A program made the translations under genes and the position numbers. 64,000 nt of DNA from Dermanyssus gallinae (taxonomy: Eukaryota > Arthropoda > Arachnida > Mesostigmata > Dermanyssidae). This document shows, one piece after another, positions 1-12,169 of the stretch. A model generated the notes under the pieces. That model saw only the letters and a list, made by a program, of their open reading frames with translations. It was not told where the DNA came from and did not search any database. The stretch is taken from the NCBI GenBank assembly GCA_003439945.1, contig QVRM01005270.1, forward strand, positions 475,001 through 539,000, read 5' to 3'. Each line of letters opens with the position of its first letter. The first letter of the stretch is position 1.

Positions 1-405
1 CGTTCGATGGGTCTTCCTGCTTCCTCATCATAATATGACATTGAGGTTATAGCTCTGAACGCTCCTCCGGTGTTGGCAGATAGATAAACTGGAGGACTTG
101 CTGACCAAGAACGACAGACACACTGATGACCTGGCAGGAGCGAGGAGAGGGAAAGGCAATAAGAGCGAAGGTGGAGAGAAATTCGTATACGTGTACACAG
201 TAGAGTGCCCTACTTAGGCAGACTATGTCTGGCCAGATCATAGCCTAGCGCTTTAATCAGGCCAGTCATGTTTATACCTCATTGTACACGCATAGACAGA
301 ACGTACACAGAGCCAGAACATATAGAGCGAAGAGTGTGCTATTTGTATTTATCGGATGTTGCTCGTTCCCCTCGTTATGCTAATATATATATATATATAT
401 ATATA

Positions 406-1472
406 CAGGGTGTTGCAGGAATATTTGAAGCCCGATATACAGAATTGTAGAGCTCGTTAAAGCAAATATTTTTTTCCAATGGAACATGGTCTCTGAGAAG
501 TCTTGTTTCGGAGTGAGAGTGAAATTACTACAATTTTTGACACTGGTGTTTTTGCCCGACATAGGAGCACACAATGTGCTGTTGCGAGACAACCAAGCAC
601 AGAAACTAAGCACACCATCGTGTTCGTGATAAAATTCTGCTCCATCTGAAGAATATGCAAGACCGGTCAGAAAACGCGACATGGTCGCTTAGAAAAGAAT
701 TCGCCAAAAATAAAGTTCTTTATTAGCGTTCACGCTAAATACTTTAGAATCATAACCCTATCACCATTCACAGCGCTCAAAACGGACACATTCAGCCAAT
801 GCGCAATTCATGGCGATCATTTTGGTACCAAACATATGTCCATGCGAGCTGTGGTTGCGGAGTAATTACGATTTTTCGGAGGGCATGTCCAGATTAAGTG
901 CATGTAAAATGACTGTGTGGCGACGTTCACTACCGCCGATGTGTCGCGCGACAGCCGCAGCGCGTTATTTTTCATGCACTTAATCTGGACATGCCCTCCG
1001 AAAAATCGTAATTACTCCGCAACCACAGCTCGCATTGCCATAATTTTGGTACCAAAATGATCGCCATGAATTGCGCATTGGCTGAATGTGTCCGTTTTGA
1101 GCGCTGTGAGTGGTTGTAGGGTTATGATTCTAAAGTATTTGGCGTGAACGCTAATAAAGAACTTTATTTTTGGCGAATTCTTTTCTAAGCGACCATGTCG
1201 CGTTTTCTGACCGGCCTTGCATATTCTTCAGATGGAGCAGAATTTTATCACGAACACGATGGTGTGCTTAGTTTCTGTTTAGGAAGACGGGTCTCAACAG
1301 CACATTTTGTGCTCCTATGTCGGGCAAAAACACTAGTGTCACAAATTGTAGTAATTTCGCTCTCACTCCGAAACAAGACTTCTCAGAGACCATGTTCCAT
1401 TGGAAAAAATATTTGCTTTAACGAGCTCTACAATTCTGTATATCGCGCTTCAAATATTCCTGCAACACCCTG
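406..1472. mobile_element. Fold-back (long inverted repeat) element, TA-flanked
   Basis: Two arms of about 505 bp (406-910 and 967-1472) are reverse complements of each other with only scattered mismatches. A loop of about 56 bp (911-966) separates them. The outer ends read CAGGGTGTTGCAGG on the left and its exact complement on the right, and both ends abut TA dinucleotide repeat. Because the arms are complementary, similar short open frames beginning MSRFLTGLAYSSDG appear in both directions (680-380 on the minus strand and 1195 onward on the plus strand). They resemble no transposase I know and are probably not genes. The structure fits a non-autonomous fold-back or MITE-like DNA transposon with a TA target site. 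It could also be a tail-to-tail inverted duplication of a single-copy sequence. Family unknown. Confidence 0.75.
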
Positions 1473-1582
<110 letters not shown>

Positions 1583-2267
1583 ACTCTACTGTAAACTTGG
1601 TAGTGTAACGTGATATAGCAGAAGTCCGCATGTCCAACAAAGTTGTTTGTAAGAACAAAAGCATTTTAAAGCACGCTTTTGCTTTATTTGCTGGTACGAT
1701 TTATACTTAATTCTAAATTCATCTGTCATCCTTACGACGAATGTTCTAAACCATTTTTCACAATCTACGATGGATTGTGTTTTAATGAAAAAAACAGCTT
1801 CGTTTACTTGAAATGCTTGTACATTTCCTTATGGCCCAACGTGGACTGGCACCTCAGCGTTTACATATATATATATACCTATGTTTTATAACGAACATAT
1901 ATTTTTGCTATTTAGATACTGAACCGCAGTAAATGAAGAGACTGTGCAATATATATATATATATATATATAGGACAGATACCAATTATGATTGTATTATT
2001 ATTCATCATCATCACCACCGCCGCCGCCGCCGCCGCACCGCGATGACGTTGTGTCGTGGTGCTCCGGAGGTTGCGTTCCAACATTCCATGCCTGCTCAAG
2101 CGAATCAGCTTCGATGCTGCTGCTGCTGCCGCTGCATCTGCACCTTGACAATTCGTTGTCAATTTGTGGCCCCCGTCGCGGGAACGCCTCAGCCGACAGG
2201 CTGAGGCATAGAAGGAAGGAAAGGAAAAAGGAACCGAATGAGCAAGCGCGGCATGTCGCAGCTATGT

Positions 2268-2451
2268 CGAGCCCGGTGGCGTGGTGGCATGCGTCTGCGC
2301 CTCGCGACCGGAGTAGACACATAGCAGGTGCGCGGGTTCGAGCCCCACCGTTGCACCGATTTGTATTTATGGTGGTCCGTCTATGAAGCAGTGGGAAAAG
2401 CACTCCCATGGACGTTAAATCTTGGCTGATAGTCAGCCCCGAAAGGAGATG
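2268..2451 (+). mobile_element. tRNA-derived SINE, copy 1, with 15-bp target-site duplication
   Basis: The head contains a tRNA-like A box (TGGCGTGGTGG at 2277-2287) and a canonical B box (GGTTCGAGCCC at 2335-2345), the internal RNA polymerase III promoter. An unrelated tail of about 100 bp includes GACGTTAAATCTTGGCTGA. The element is bounded by a perfect direct repeat, ATGTCGCAGCTATGT, at 2253-2267 and 2452-2466, which is the signature of LINE-mediated retroposition. The same head and tail recur at 4248-4423 and 36728-36908 on the minus strand. It is not a functional tRNA gene, because the 3' half of a tRNA cloverleaf is replaced by the tail. Confidence 0.88.
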
Positions 2452-4130
2452 ATGTCGCAGCTATGTTGCAGCGCACGACAGTCGACGCCGACTGGCTGTG
2501 TCGTTAAGTAAGCTCCCAGCGAAAAGCCAATCCGTCTTCGGACGAGAATGAGGAACCGAACGGTTGCAGCAACGCGGTTGGAAACGCCGACTTGCCTTCA
2601 GAACGACGACGACCACGATGACGACGTCGGTGGCGGCGGTGACGAATATCACGACGAGGATACATACAGATCATTGTGTCGCTGGTCTGTCTGCGTGTGC
2701 TGCGACAGCTAGCGGTGTTCATGGCGGCTGGATTCAGGGCGGCGGATCCAGTAGCGCGAGATGGCGGCCGAAGCCGCTCGGGTCATTCTGGTCGGCGAGC
2801 CAGCCGTGAGCCAAGAACATTCCGAGCCGAATGATCTGTCGTTGTTAGACAGACAGACAGACGGACAGGCATACAGAGAGTCTCGTGTTGCCCTATCGAG
2901 ACGTTTTGCTTTATTTTCGATTATTTTCGTTTCGTTTTGCCGACTCGGCTCGTTGTGTTCTCTCTGGGTGCTCTCGTTTTCTTGGCGTCGTCTCGTTGGC
3001 TTCGTTGCATTGCCGAGCTTCGTCAAATCAATCCATTACAGTAGTTGTTGTTGGTTGTTGTTGTTGTTGTTGTTGTCGTTCTTCTTCTTCTTCTTGCTAC
3101 TCTTACGTTGACAATCATTATCATCATTGCTGTGCTAACTATTATTATTGATTATTATTAATATGTTATCCTACAACCAGCTGCACAGAAGCCAGAAGCA
3201 GCGAGCAGCGCTAGAATCAACAACTAGCACTAGCATCTAGCAAACGAACTGTTTGATGGATTTTTAATCCCTCAAGTAGAAATGCTTTAAATGATAATAG
3301 GTGCTAGTTAGTTACTTTCGAAATGAGTTTGGCATCCATGTTGGAAACCATGTTAGCAGACGCGACGATTAGGACGCGACAATCAACTTGGCCCCGATCC
3401 TCTGAGAGAGCACACAAAAAGACAACCTTTTCTCGTCGCTTGTAAAAGTGAAAGCAAAAATCTGGGACATCAATGTCAGAAACCGCGAAAACGTGCCGTT
3501 TTCTAGCGGCTCAGAACTATTTCAGCAGCAAATTGCTTCAAGCTCTGCCCTTCGTGAGCTTGACATGTTGAATTCTAACTCGTTTCGGCTCCCCCGTCTG
3601 TGACCCGTTTTCATGCATTTCGAGTGGTTGACTCTGACGGTCTATACCCGTAAATATATCTAAAATATATCCTATGTTTAGGAGCCAGTCTGCAGACTGA
3701 AAGACCGCGCCATCTTCACTCGTCATCATGACTGTCACGTATAGTTAGAGCGCGCTATAGACTTAGAGTTGACAAGGACGACACTTAAAGTCAGAGCAAC
3801 GCGCGTAAATTGGAGGCGACGATAATGGCGCTGGGCAGCACAGTGGCAAACGTGGTAAGTTGGCGCCTTTGTAGTGACGAGGTGTGCCGTGTGGGAGCGG
3901 GACAGTTGAAGTTGGTATATAAGCGTTCGCTGCCATGTTAGAACACCTTTTCACTTTCGTCTCTCTTCGAGTCGATTCACATGCTCATGCGGCCAGGGGG
4001 TGGTGAACGACCCAGGCGAGTCGGAGCAGAGCATATATGAAATGTATCGTCTTAGGTAGGCGAGAGTAGGGCAGGCTAAGTGTAGATGTTAGAGCTATTC
4101 AGTACAACATCACTCTAATTGTTAGGTGTT

Positions 4131-4132
<2 letters not shown>

Positions 4133-4182
<50 letters not shown>
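4133..4182. repeat. (TA)n microsatellite
   Basis: A pure TA tract of about 50 bp lies just left of SINE copy 2. Translations across it give only YIYI repeats. Confidence 0.95.
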
Positions 4183-4185
<3 letters not shown>

Positions 4186-4247
4186 TATTCATATCATATC
4201 AGTTTTATGGAAGAAGAGGTATTACAATCGAAGCAAAGTCGTCTCGA

Positions 4248-4423
4248 CCCTAAAAACTATTCCGAGCTGACCCTCAGCCAACATTTAACGTTCACGGGTT
4301 TGCTTTCACATTGCTTCGTAAGACGGACCCTATAAATACGAATGTGCAACGGTGGGCCTCGAACCCAGTGCACTCATGTGTCTCCCCCGGTCGCGAGACG
4401 CACGGAACTGCACCACGTTTCAC
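4248..4423 (-). mobile_element. tRNA-derived SINE, copy 2 (diverged)
   Basis: Read on the minus strand this matches SINE copies 1 and 3 over head and tail: a degenerate A-box region, a B box of form GGTTCGAGGCC, TTGCACATTCGTATTTATAG, then the tail with GTTAAATGTTGGCTGAGGGTC. It is more diverged than the other copies. A possible short target duplication, CGTCTCGA, flanks it at 4240-4247 and 4424-4431. Eight bases is weak evidence on its own. Confidence 0.78.
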
Positions 4424-4510
4424 CGTCTCGAATCTGTGAACGACGTGCAATCCTCCAGGCAAATGAGTTCTTCACAACGACAAGACGAGCAAGGCCAGTA
4501 TTGAGAAGAA

Positions 4511-4963
4511 CTACAAAAGTTGCAAACTACAAAATGATTTATCCGAGAAGGCGGTTTCTTTTATCCAGCCCGACAATGTTGTCAGCGCCCTTTGGCACGC
4601 CCTTTGGTGGCTACGGCTGGCCCAGCGCCGCCTCCTCTGATCTTCGGCATCGGAGCTATCACGGCTTCTTTTAAAAACATTTTTAGGGAGGTTGTTTCTA
4701 GACCATCCATGTCCCCTACGGGCTTGGAATTCGCGGCGAGATATATCATCGATATTGAAGATCACCGCCCGTTTGGGCGTGATCCCACAGATCACATAGG
4801 CTGCCACCGCGTCGTTCTGATCCTCCCGATCTTGCCCACTGGTCTTCCGGCGCTGACCACGCCAGACCTAGACGTCATCTTGTTCCAGGTGACGCCTAGG
4901 TCCAAACGCCTGGCTAGCGTTCAGACGGCTCTCTTCTTGTGCGATGTGCGAAGGTATTTCTGA
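4511..4963. other. Unrecognised GC-richer segment with overlapping open frames
   Basis: Both strands are open here: 4592-4963 on the plus strand (123 codons) and 4807-4511 on the minus strand (98 codons, Arg-rich, including SSDAEDQRRRRWAS). Neither product resembles a family I know. The local composition is less AT-rich than the neighbours. It could be the remnant of a retrotransposon ORF1 on the minus strand, but no zinc knuckle or other motif supports that. Confidence 0.2.
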
Positions 4964-5445
4964 ACATTTTCGGGCGTTCCCAGCTCTAGCTGCCGGTAAG
5001 CTTCGGTAGTTTTGAGCTTAAAAGCCTCTTCAGCCTTGCTTTACTTGACCTCTCTCGTCGAGGTTCGCCAACCAGAGTCCGTCGAGCCCTACTCGGGTAG
5101 GACTCTTCAGTAGCTGATGTCGCTGCAAGCACTTTCACTTATATGTTTATAGGCTTTGCGAGAAATTTGTTACGGAAAATTACATTTCTCAACCTATCAC
5201 TAATGAAGGCAATGCCTCCTCTGCACAGCCAGAGTTTTATTGAAACCTGTGCTCTTTGATTGACAAGCAAGGTAGTCACCGTGTATTCCACAGTCACGTC
5301 AGGGGCGTGGCTCTAGTTTAGGATAGGACAGGGCTGCATTGAAGATATTTTGCTGTGGTTGCAATCTAAATAGATCCAAAACTTATTGCATGCATTTTTG
5401 ATAAGTACATAGGACCCATTTTTTTCCTAAAATCAGTAGTATCTG

Positions 5446-6190
5446 CAGTGGTTCCTCTTGAAATTGGAGGACGATACAGTGATGGTAGTGGACTTCAGTC
5501 AGAGATAGAACGAGCCGTGGCAAAACCCGGAGGCCATTTGTATGCAGTCCTTATAGACTGCGTCAAAGTCTTCGACAAAGCACATCGAGATCTTCTTGTA
5601 AAGGCACCCCAAGACGCAGGGGTTCGTAGCTCTCTTCTGGATGTAATTTCGAGCGTCTTTGACGAGGACACCTTACGGGCACAGAAAGAGCAGGAGTGTT
5701 GCGGGTAAGGCAAAACCCCACAAGGGGACTCACTGTGCTGCGTCTCCTTCACACTTCTGCCGATTTTGTCAGCTATAATATATTCGACAGAAGTCGAATT
5801 CGATTGGCTGCCAAAGACGTTATACGTTACGGCGGCCAATCCTTGGAATTCGTTAACTCTTTCAATTGTCTGGGGCTTCGGCTCTATGATACTGGGACGA
5901 CCTTCATTGCGCACATCGTCGAGACAGTGCGCACAGCCCTCGTCTCCCTTTATCGAAAGGTCAGTGACGTCCGGCGACTGTCCGTCCCGACGGCAGTAGC
6001 ACTCTTCCACTTCAAGATTGTTCAAAGGCTGATGAGATCTTGATATAGTATAGGGACACCTCACTCGGGCAAACTTTAACATGCTTTAAAGGTGCCTCAC
6101 ACTGTACATGAAGCGGGCACTTTGCTTATCAATGCGGACAAAACGCCGCTTTGTGTATCTAATGTCAGGCTGGAGACCTAGATATTGTCA
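5446..6190 (+). pseudogene. Non-LTR retrotransposon reverse transcriptase fragment (internally deleted)
   Basis: The first part (5448-5708) reads like the finger/palm region of a LINE reverse transcriptase, with GGHLYAVLIDCVKVFDKAHR matching the usual 'YAVFIDYVKAFDK' block, followed by LLDVISSVFDE. Where the catalytic YADD block should follow, the sequence jumps in another frame to the thumb region (5780-6043: IRYGGQSLEFVNSFNCLGLR, then LYDTGTTFIAHIVETVRTAL). A further C-terminal piece with a stop (about 6050-6190: FNML, stop, then LYMKRALCLSMRTK) follows. The catalytic core is missing and there are frameshifts and stops, so this is a dead copy. It is a different lineage from the LINE at 8.5-11.3 kb. 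R1- or RTE-like affiliation cannot be settled by eye. Confidence 0.75.
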
Positions 6191-6199
6191 GTGCCTCTC

Positions 6200-8490
6200 A
6201 CCTCTGGTCGGATCATGCATGTGACAATCGCCACGTCTATACAAGATACATAGTTCATGTCTATAATCATCTGGCCTGTTTGAATACGAAGAAGATTCAC
6301 GAGAAGAACACGGAGTGCGTCCGTGCGAGCATCATGCGTCTGCCTGCCTGCTCCTTCCAAAGAAATCACTGCACTGTCTCTTGCAAATAGCATGCCGAGA
6401 GCAGCTGACAGCTGCATAAGTGTCACGTAACACAAATAATGTTTCCACTCTAAATAATGTATAAAGTGATCTGTGGGTGCAACTAAGTATAAATCCTTTT
6501 CAATCAACCACGGTCGAACTCCCTTCGGTGTGTGTGTGTAACCTCCCGGAACTGCATATTAAGCAAGTACTCCCGAGGGCCATATAAAATGTTTTTTGCT
6601 GCGTGAAACCTGCCAGCTAATTTATCCAGGGTTTGATTAGTCGCGCCCCCTTCATTGCGAAAGCTTACGAATAACTTATATAGCCAGTAGGACTACAAAC
6701 AGCCACAGACCTATGTTGAAGTGGGCCCTCCCGTTGTTTGCAGCGCCACAACCGGCAGTTCCTGCACTTGTAGCTCCGGAAGACAAGATATAACTCTACC
6801 TAGATGGCGTTCGCAAAAATGAACGACCTTTGCAGTCATCACAGAAAGGCGTTCGCCCACATTCTCGGTGCTCCTGCACTGCGCCCACTAGACCACAATG
6901 ACGGCTTAAGAGGACGTTCATTCTCGGGCACGTAGTCCTTTCTGTGGTGGAAAACGGCGTAGGGCTGTGTCGCAACACATCAGGGTCTGAATTTTCTTGA
7001 GCCCAAGATCAAACGCAAACTATTCAATTTCCAAATCGTAGTCCTATTTTCTAGTAAGTCTAGTAAGTATTTGTTATCCGTTAAATGTTTGTTAGCGATG
7101 CCAAATTTGTATCACGGGTCTTATAACATAATATAATGCTATTTTTACTGTCGCAAGAGGTTTTTTTGTGAATATACATTTTACTCCAGAAATAAAGCCC
7201 TATAATGCCACCTTGCATTTTATAGTTCTAACAGTTACGGTACTTAAACTAATGAACCGAACCATGCATTTTCAAGCAGATCCTATGTTGAAATCGATAC
7301 TGACGTCATTCGCGGTGAGCGATCCCAACCGGCACCTTTGCAGTAATTTCGGTGTATATTTTCCTCCTCTTACCTTCAAGCGCACAAAATGTTCAGGTTC
7401 ATACTAAGCAAAGTAACAGGGCGCATCGTTGTTACTTTTGCTGGCTATGCCCTATTAACAGCGTTTCAACTGCCTCGCAAGCTTTGATTACCAATTATGC
7501 TTTGTTCTTCTTTGAAGTTCCCGTCTGAACGTTTCACTAGCTCACCCTATAACGCCTACAATAAAAGCCGTGTTTCCCCTACTGACAGCAAAGGGCCATA
7601 AGCTTTATTGGGGTAGGTAGGAAAATGTGTTTTTTTGGCCAGTTCGGAAGATTTATTCTTCTTTACTGTTTCGATTGTTTGTGTCATTCATTTTAGAGTT
7701 GATGTAACTCTGGGCTGCTGGTTGTACTGCTGGACGAAGCTGTATCGACGCGCCGACGTTACCGACTTGATGTGGTTCGGTTTTGCTTGCTTGAGTGTGG
7801 CTCTTATTCGTGCAACAGCTCTGAAAAACTGTCCCTTACCAGCGTCGCTGTAACGTGCCGCGCTAACTTGGCTACGTGCCATAACGCGTCGGCGGAACGT
7901 CAGCTTGTGATGTGGCTAAGGCATGAGAATGAACAAAACTTTAATAGGGGCAAAAGAGGAAGGCACACATCTCTTCACAAGACTAAAGGCCGGTACAAAC
8001 CAAGAGGAGAAGAGTAGTAGACGTGCGGTGACTATTCGCGACGGGGACGATGATTCGGCACCTGCCGCGAACGTGGCATCCAAGGAGATTATAGCGACAT
8101 CGGCCACAGCGCTCGCCACGAATAATGCTGGTTGGTGCTTGCAACGAGACGTTCAAGGTTGTTGTTGAGTCAGCGTCAGCCTCAGCATCTGCTACGATGG
8201 AGACAGAAGACTGCACCACTAAATGCACGGTGACAAGTGTATGCAGATCGGGTGCTCCGACTGGAGGGGCTTCTAGTAGCACACACATTGCTGACAATTT
8301 AGATAACTCGTCGAGCGACTGGAATCTGGCCGTCAGTATAGCGTATAGATAGGTAGGTGCGAGGCCAAATTCAAGCCATATGGGAGGGCGTTATCAAACG
8401 CTCTAAAGGACGTTTTTTAAGTCGTAATTGCACGCTGGTCAGAGAGCCTGGTAAACGGGGAGACTTCTATTTCGGAAGTACCTTTTACGG
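6200..8490. other. No recognisable gene; probable old repeat debris
   Basis: Only short, mutually overlapping open frames occur and none shows a domain. The last few hundred bases (about 8125-8352, product rich in Ser/Ala) may be the decayed N-terminal part of the ORF1 that becomes recognisable at about 8500, since such ORF1 proteins often begin with low-complexity sequence. I see no promoter, RNA gene or tandem array in this stretch. Confidence 0.4.
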
Positions 8491-8499
8491 AGAAGCTAT

Positions 8500-9290
8500 A
8501 GCATCTCTTTTGCGAGTTGGCTAAGTTATATCGTTTGGCCGAACCTGAGTCCAGTGCTGGTTTCATTAACTCGTGGTTTAATGCTGCAGATGAAGCAAAA
8601 GAGGCAGTAAAGATTGACTCAGTCTTAGGCATTCAGATTACGGCCAAGTACCACGATTCGGCCAGTTACTGGGCAAAAATGAGTGGTGTCAATCGCAGAT
8701 TTATTGACGGGGACATTCTCGAAACTCCACGAGGCGCCGGAGTTGTCTCAGCCAAAAGAGACGTGATCAAGCGAAGAAATAGTGATGTACTATCTAGCAT
8801 TCCCACGGACAGAGTGCTTCTTCAGTTTAATATGATACCACCTGCTAAGGTCTTTTTTGCTTTCCGCGCATATATGTAAGGTAGTGATAGCAGCTGGTAA
8901 CCGATGCTCTTTACGACCGTTGTATGAGGTTCTAGCATATGGTGGCAAACTGTCAAGATGAATCTGCTAGTCGGCACTGTGGGCAGAAAGGGCATCTTGT
9001 TATCAACTGTAGGAATAAAGCCACGTGCGTTCATTGTAAGGGGCCGCACTCCTCCTTCTCATCGGCGTGTCCAGTTCGTGCCTGCGAGATCGAGAAACAC
9101 AAAGTACTGATGGAACCTAGATTACTACATTAAGTGACTATGGAATTTCCAAGGACCGTATCAGTCGGGGTGATCGAATCTGTGCCACTGGATGCAATGG
9201 GTTCTGGTACAGAATATCTGAAAGATGACTCCAATTTGACTCAAACTTCCAACCGATCATATGCGGTCGTGGTGAGATCAATAAGCGTCG
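8500..9290 (+). pseudogene. Non-LTR retrotransposon ORF1 (Gag-like, zinc-knuckle) pseudogene
   Basis: The 8517-8879 frame contains GVNRRFIDGDILETPRGAGV and SIPTDRVLLQFN...AKVFFAFRAYM, as in the conserved core of Jockey/R1-class ORF1 proteins upstream of the zinc knuckles. After a frameshift, 8939-9133 carries the knuckles. The first is broken, leaving only the HMVANC end. The second is complete, CGQKGHLVINC, with a following CVHCKGPHSSFSSAC knuckle. Such proteins package the element's RNA. The ORF is interrupted by frameshifts and stops near 8880-8940 and 9133. Reverse transcriptase remnants follow in the same orientation, so this is the left half of one LINE. Confidence 0.8.
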
Positions 9291-9299
9291 GGGATTTGT

Positions 9300-11275
9300 G
9301 ATTGCTTTTTAGTTATGCCGTGTTAGTCACAGTGACGTGCTGCTCTATACCCTTGCAAACTAATTGTCACGAAGTAGCAGCCTGCCCTACATGCTAATAA
9401 GGGGACTTAAATACCAATATTTTGGCTGATCCTTCTTCTATGAAATATCCTTTTTTGTGGCAAGGAGGTTTGTTCACACGATAGACAGGGTTATCCGTCA
9501 AAGCTCAGCAACATGTATAGATCATATAGCTGTCGCAAATTGTTCTGTTTTTAGTTCTATCAAGGCAGCAGTGTTAGAGAATTCATTGTTTCCAGTTCAT
9601 TAACTGGTTATGATATCTGTCAATGACGATTAACCCATTTTGATTTTACCTGAAAGAGGCATACCCATAGTACATAGGCGGCAGCGCATTAGCGTATTTC
9701 TTGATTTGATACGGCGCGCCTCTTGGATCAGCGTTTATAAAGCTTTAGACGTAGATTTAGCTTTGGAAGCGGTTCGGGGCTACCGTTGGCAAGATTTATC
9801 ACAAAGCATTTGCTAAGATTAATCTGAACGTTCGAGGCAGCTACGCATTCTCTTCCTCCCCGGCGCTTCGTCAGGCGAACAAGCTTTGCTAAGGGTATTG
9901 TAAGCACCTGACTCCCGAGACAAGAAGGGCGTACTCATGCTCTCGAAAGCGGCATTTCCGATCTACTTGCCTAGCCAGAGAGGCTTTCTAAAAAAATCGC
10001 TTTAATGACGTTAAATCTTACTCGCGGCGTTTGTGGAAATATATTTACAAAGCCTGCCGTGGAGAGTCCGCTAAGGCAGAGCTCCCATCAGTCTTAACTT
10101 CCAGCACGGATCACACGACTAGCAAGCCCGAATCGATCGCCAATGAACGGAACCTACATTTCGCTAGGGTTGGATATAAAACTATAAGCTCGTTAAATGC
10201 ATGTACTGATGGGCACGGCTTTGACGAACTATGGCCAAAATAGACCAAATCGTTTTCGTTACCTCGGGTCCAGGCTCCTGATGTTAAGGGCGCTATAAAG
10301 AGTTTGAATGGTAGCTGGTCTAGTGGAATCATGGGTGTTCCGGTTAAACTGTTAAAGTTGGCCTCCCCCGCTATTGCAGCTCCTTTAGCAGGGGTAATTA
10401 ACCTATCCTTTCAACGCGGCTACTCTACTTCCCTAGATGTCCGAGATTTTCCAACGTAGTCCCATTATACAAGGGTAAATAGGATAGGTGTCTTGCGTAC
10501 AGCTACCGCCCTCTATCAGTTGTTGACTATATTTTGAAGGTCTTTGGCTAGTTAGTGCTACTGAGCTTAACTTGAAAGACATTGATTTCCTTTTAATTCG
10601 GCTTCTGTAAAAACTGATCGACAAAAAACTGATCTGGCCGCAATAGACTAGCCTTGTTTGGGCGCGTTCCTGGATGTGGCAATATTACTAAACTTTATAC
10701 TCTTGAGAATTAAGCACGATAACCTGGGAAATGCGATAGCGTTTCCTAACGATACAACAATCTTATTCCGACTCGACCCGGCTAACGTTTCTAGTGGTAA
10801 ATAACTTTTACTTGAGTTAGTCGAAAAAGTTGTTAAGATTTTCAATGAATTTCGACTCGTTGTGAATACGAGCAAAGCCAATATCTTAGTGCCTCGACGC
10901 GCTGCAAAGCTGCTACAATGGCCCGATAGTTTTCGACTGGGTGCCAATACTGTAGATCGTTTTCAGGCGGGAAGGTGTCTCGGTTTGGTATTACATGAAC
11001 ATTTATCCTGGCATTTTCACATAGATCAAATGACGCCAAAATGATGTGCCATTATTACAATTTTACGGATATTAAGCCAGATAGGAATGAGACTTCTAAC
11101 TGTCTACAAGACCCTGTTTTTAGAAGTTTTGTGTTGTGGTATCCTGTTGTGTGGTGGTGGGTATAGAGCTATTCTTCAAAGGGTTCAGATGACTCAAAAT
11201 GACATCGTGCCATCTTCTCCCAACGGCGTTGCAAGCCAGTTAGTGATCTGCTGGCTGTCCACGACCTTTTACTAA
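9300..11275 (+). pseudogene. Non-LTR retrotransposon ORF2 (endonuclease/reverse transcriptase) pseudogene
   Basis: Pieces of ORF2 are spread over three frames. About 10031-10240 is the endonuclease-RT linker (KYIYKACRGESAKAELPS, then ESIANERNLHFARVG). About 10285-10430 is the start of the RT (SLNGSWSSGIMGVPVKLLKL). About 10735-10860 is the palm, with AFPNDTTILF in place of the catalytic Y/F-A-D-D. From 10862 to 11040 is the thumb (NTSKANILVP, then CLGLVLHEHLSWHFHID). From 11087 to 11275 is the C-terminal part (LLTVYKTLFLEVL, GGGYRAILQRVQ). The catalytic A is replaced and stops and frameshifts abound. It continues the ORF1 pseudogene immediately upstream. Weak similarity may run to about 11600. 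Confidence 0.78.
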
Positions 11276-11779
11276 ATGTCCAAAATATACATTCATATAT
11301 GCTTGCCTACAAAACCTTTCGTGGTTTACTATCACTTCGTGCGTATATTACCGGCGGCAATATTTAGTTACTCTCCACTATCTCTGTTATTCCTGATAAG
11401 GCTCCCGCTAGATCCCTCTCTCTGTTCCGCCTTTGCTTCACTCGGACTGTGGTCTATATCACTCTTCAAACAGTTCCTAAACCATTCTCGATGCATACTG
11501 TACTCTCCTTACGGATATTTCCTTAAAGCATTAACAATCGCTCAACGTGGAATTAAAACCCATCTATGCTTACCCCTTGTTGTTCCTCTAGTAACGTTAT
11601 TAATTTTTTAAGGAAGTACCAAGAATATCATATAGGGGGGAAGCTTCAAGTGTTATGTCCCTCCAAGCTTCTGACTCTGTGTTTATGTCTTATTATCTAG
11701 ATATAACAATAAAAAACCCCTTTCGCGCCATAGGCATTTTAAGGCATTCATCAAATAGAGTTTGAGGTTTGCAGTGGCA

Positions 11780-12167
11780 ATGTTTGCTTCAAGTGTTCAT
11801 TTTTCGCATATCGTTTTCGGCCGCTTTCCCGCTATGTGCCCAATTAATTGCCCTCACGGTTTTTTGGATTGTGATTACACGTGCCGGCCTTGTGTCCCAA
11901 GGCCCATTTAATAATATTTCTTTCGAAATAGCGTTGGCTCTCTGCAGCACACTCGCAAAGTACTTAGTTAGTCTCCACCGGCACTGCTTTTTGCTTTTTG
12001 TTTTATACATTTCGGGGATTTTCCCTCTGCGTCTTGCATTAGCTCCCACTACCGTGTTCCAAGTGCTTCTGTCGTTCTTCCTTATATTTTCTTTGTATCA
12101 TTTTTTCACTATTGCCGCAAACGGCCTCATTATCGGCCTCAAAATTCTTCACATATTCGCCAATTAG
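11780..12167 (-). pseudogene. Possible LINE endonuclease-RT linker fragment
   Basis: Read on the minus strand, a basic stretch (KTKSKKQCRWRLTKYFASVL, then NGPWDT) resembles the linker between endonuclease and reverse transcriptase in non-LTR retrotransposons, where a basic region is followed by a '(D)PWG' motif. No flanking endonuclease or RT block is recognisable and an in-frame stop occurs upstream. The call rests on weak pattern similarity only. Confidence 0.3.
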
Positions 12168-12169
12168 TC

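Noticed and set aside
406..1472. MSRFLTGLAYSSDG... reading frames as a protein-coding gene
   Set aside because: The frame appears in both directions only because the locus is a palindrome. The two versions diverge by frameshift and run into the TA repeat.
3911..3921. TATA-box-like GGTATATAAGCG
   Set aside because: It resembles a core promoter, but no gene, LTR or transcript start can be tied to it, and TATATA is common throughout the window.
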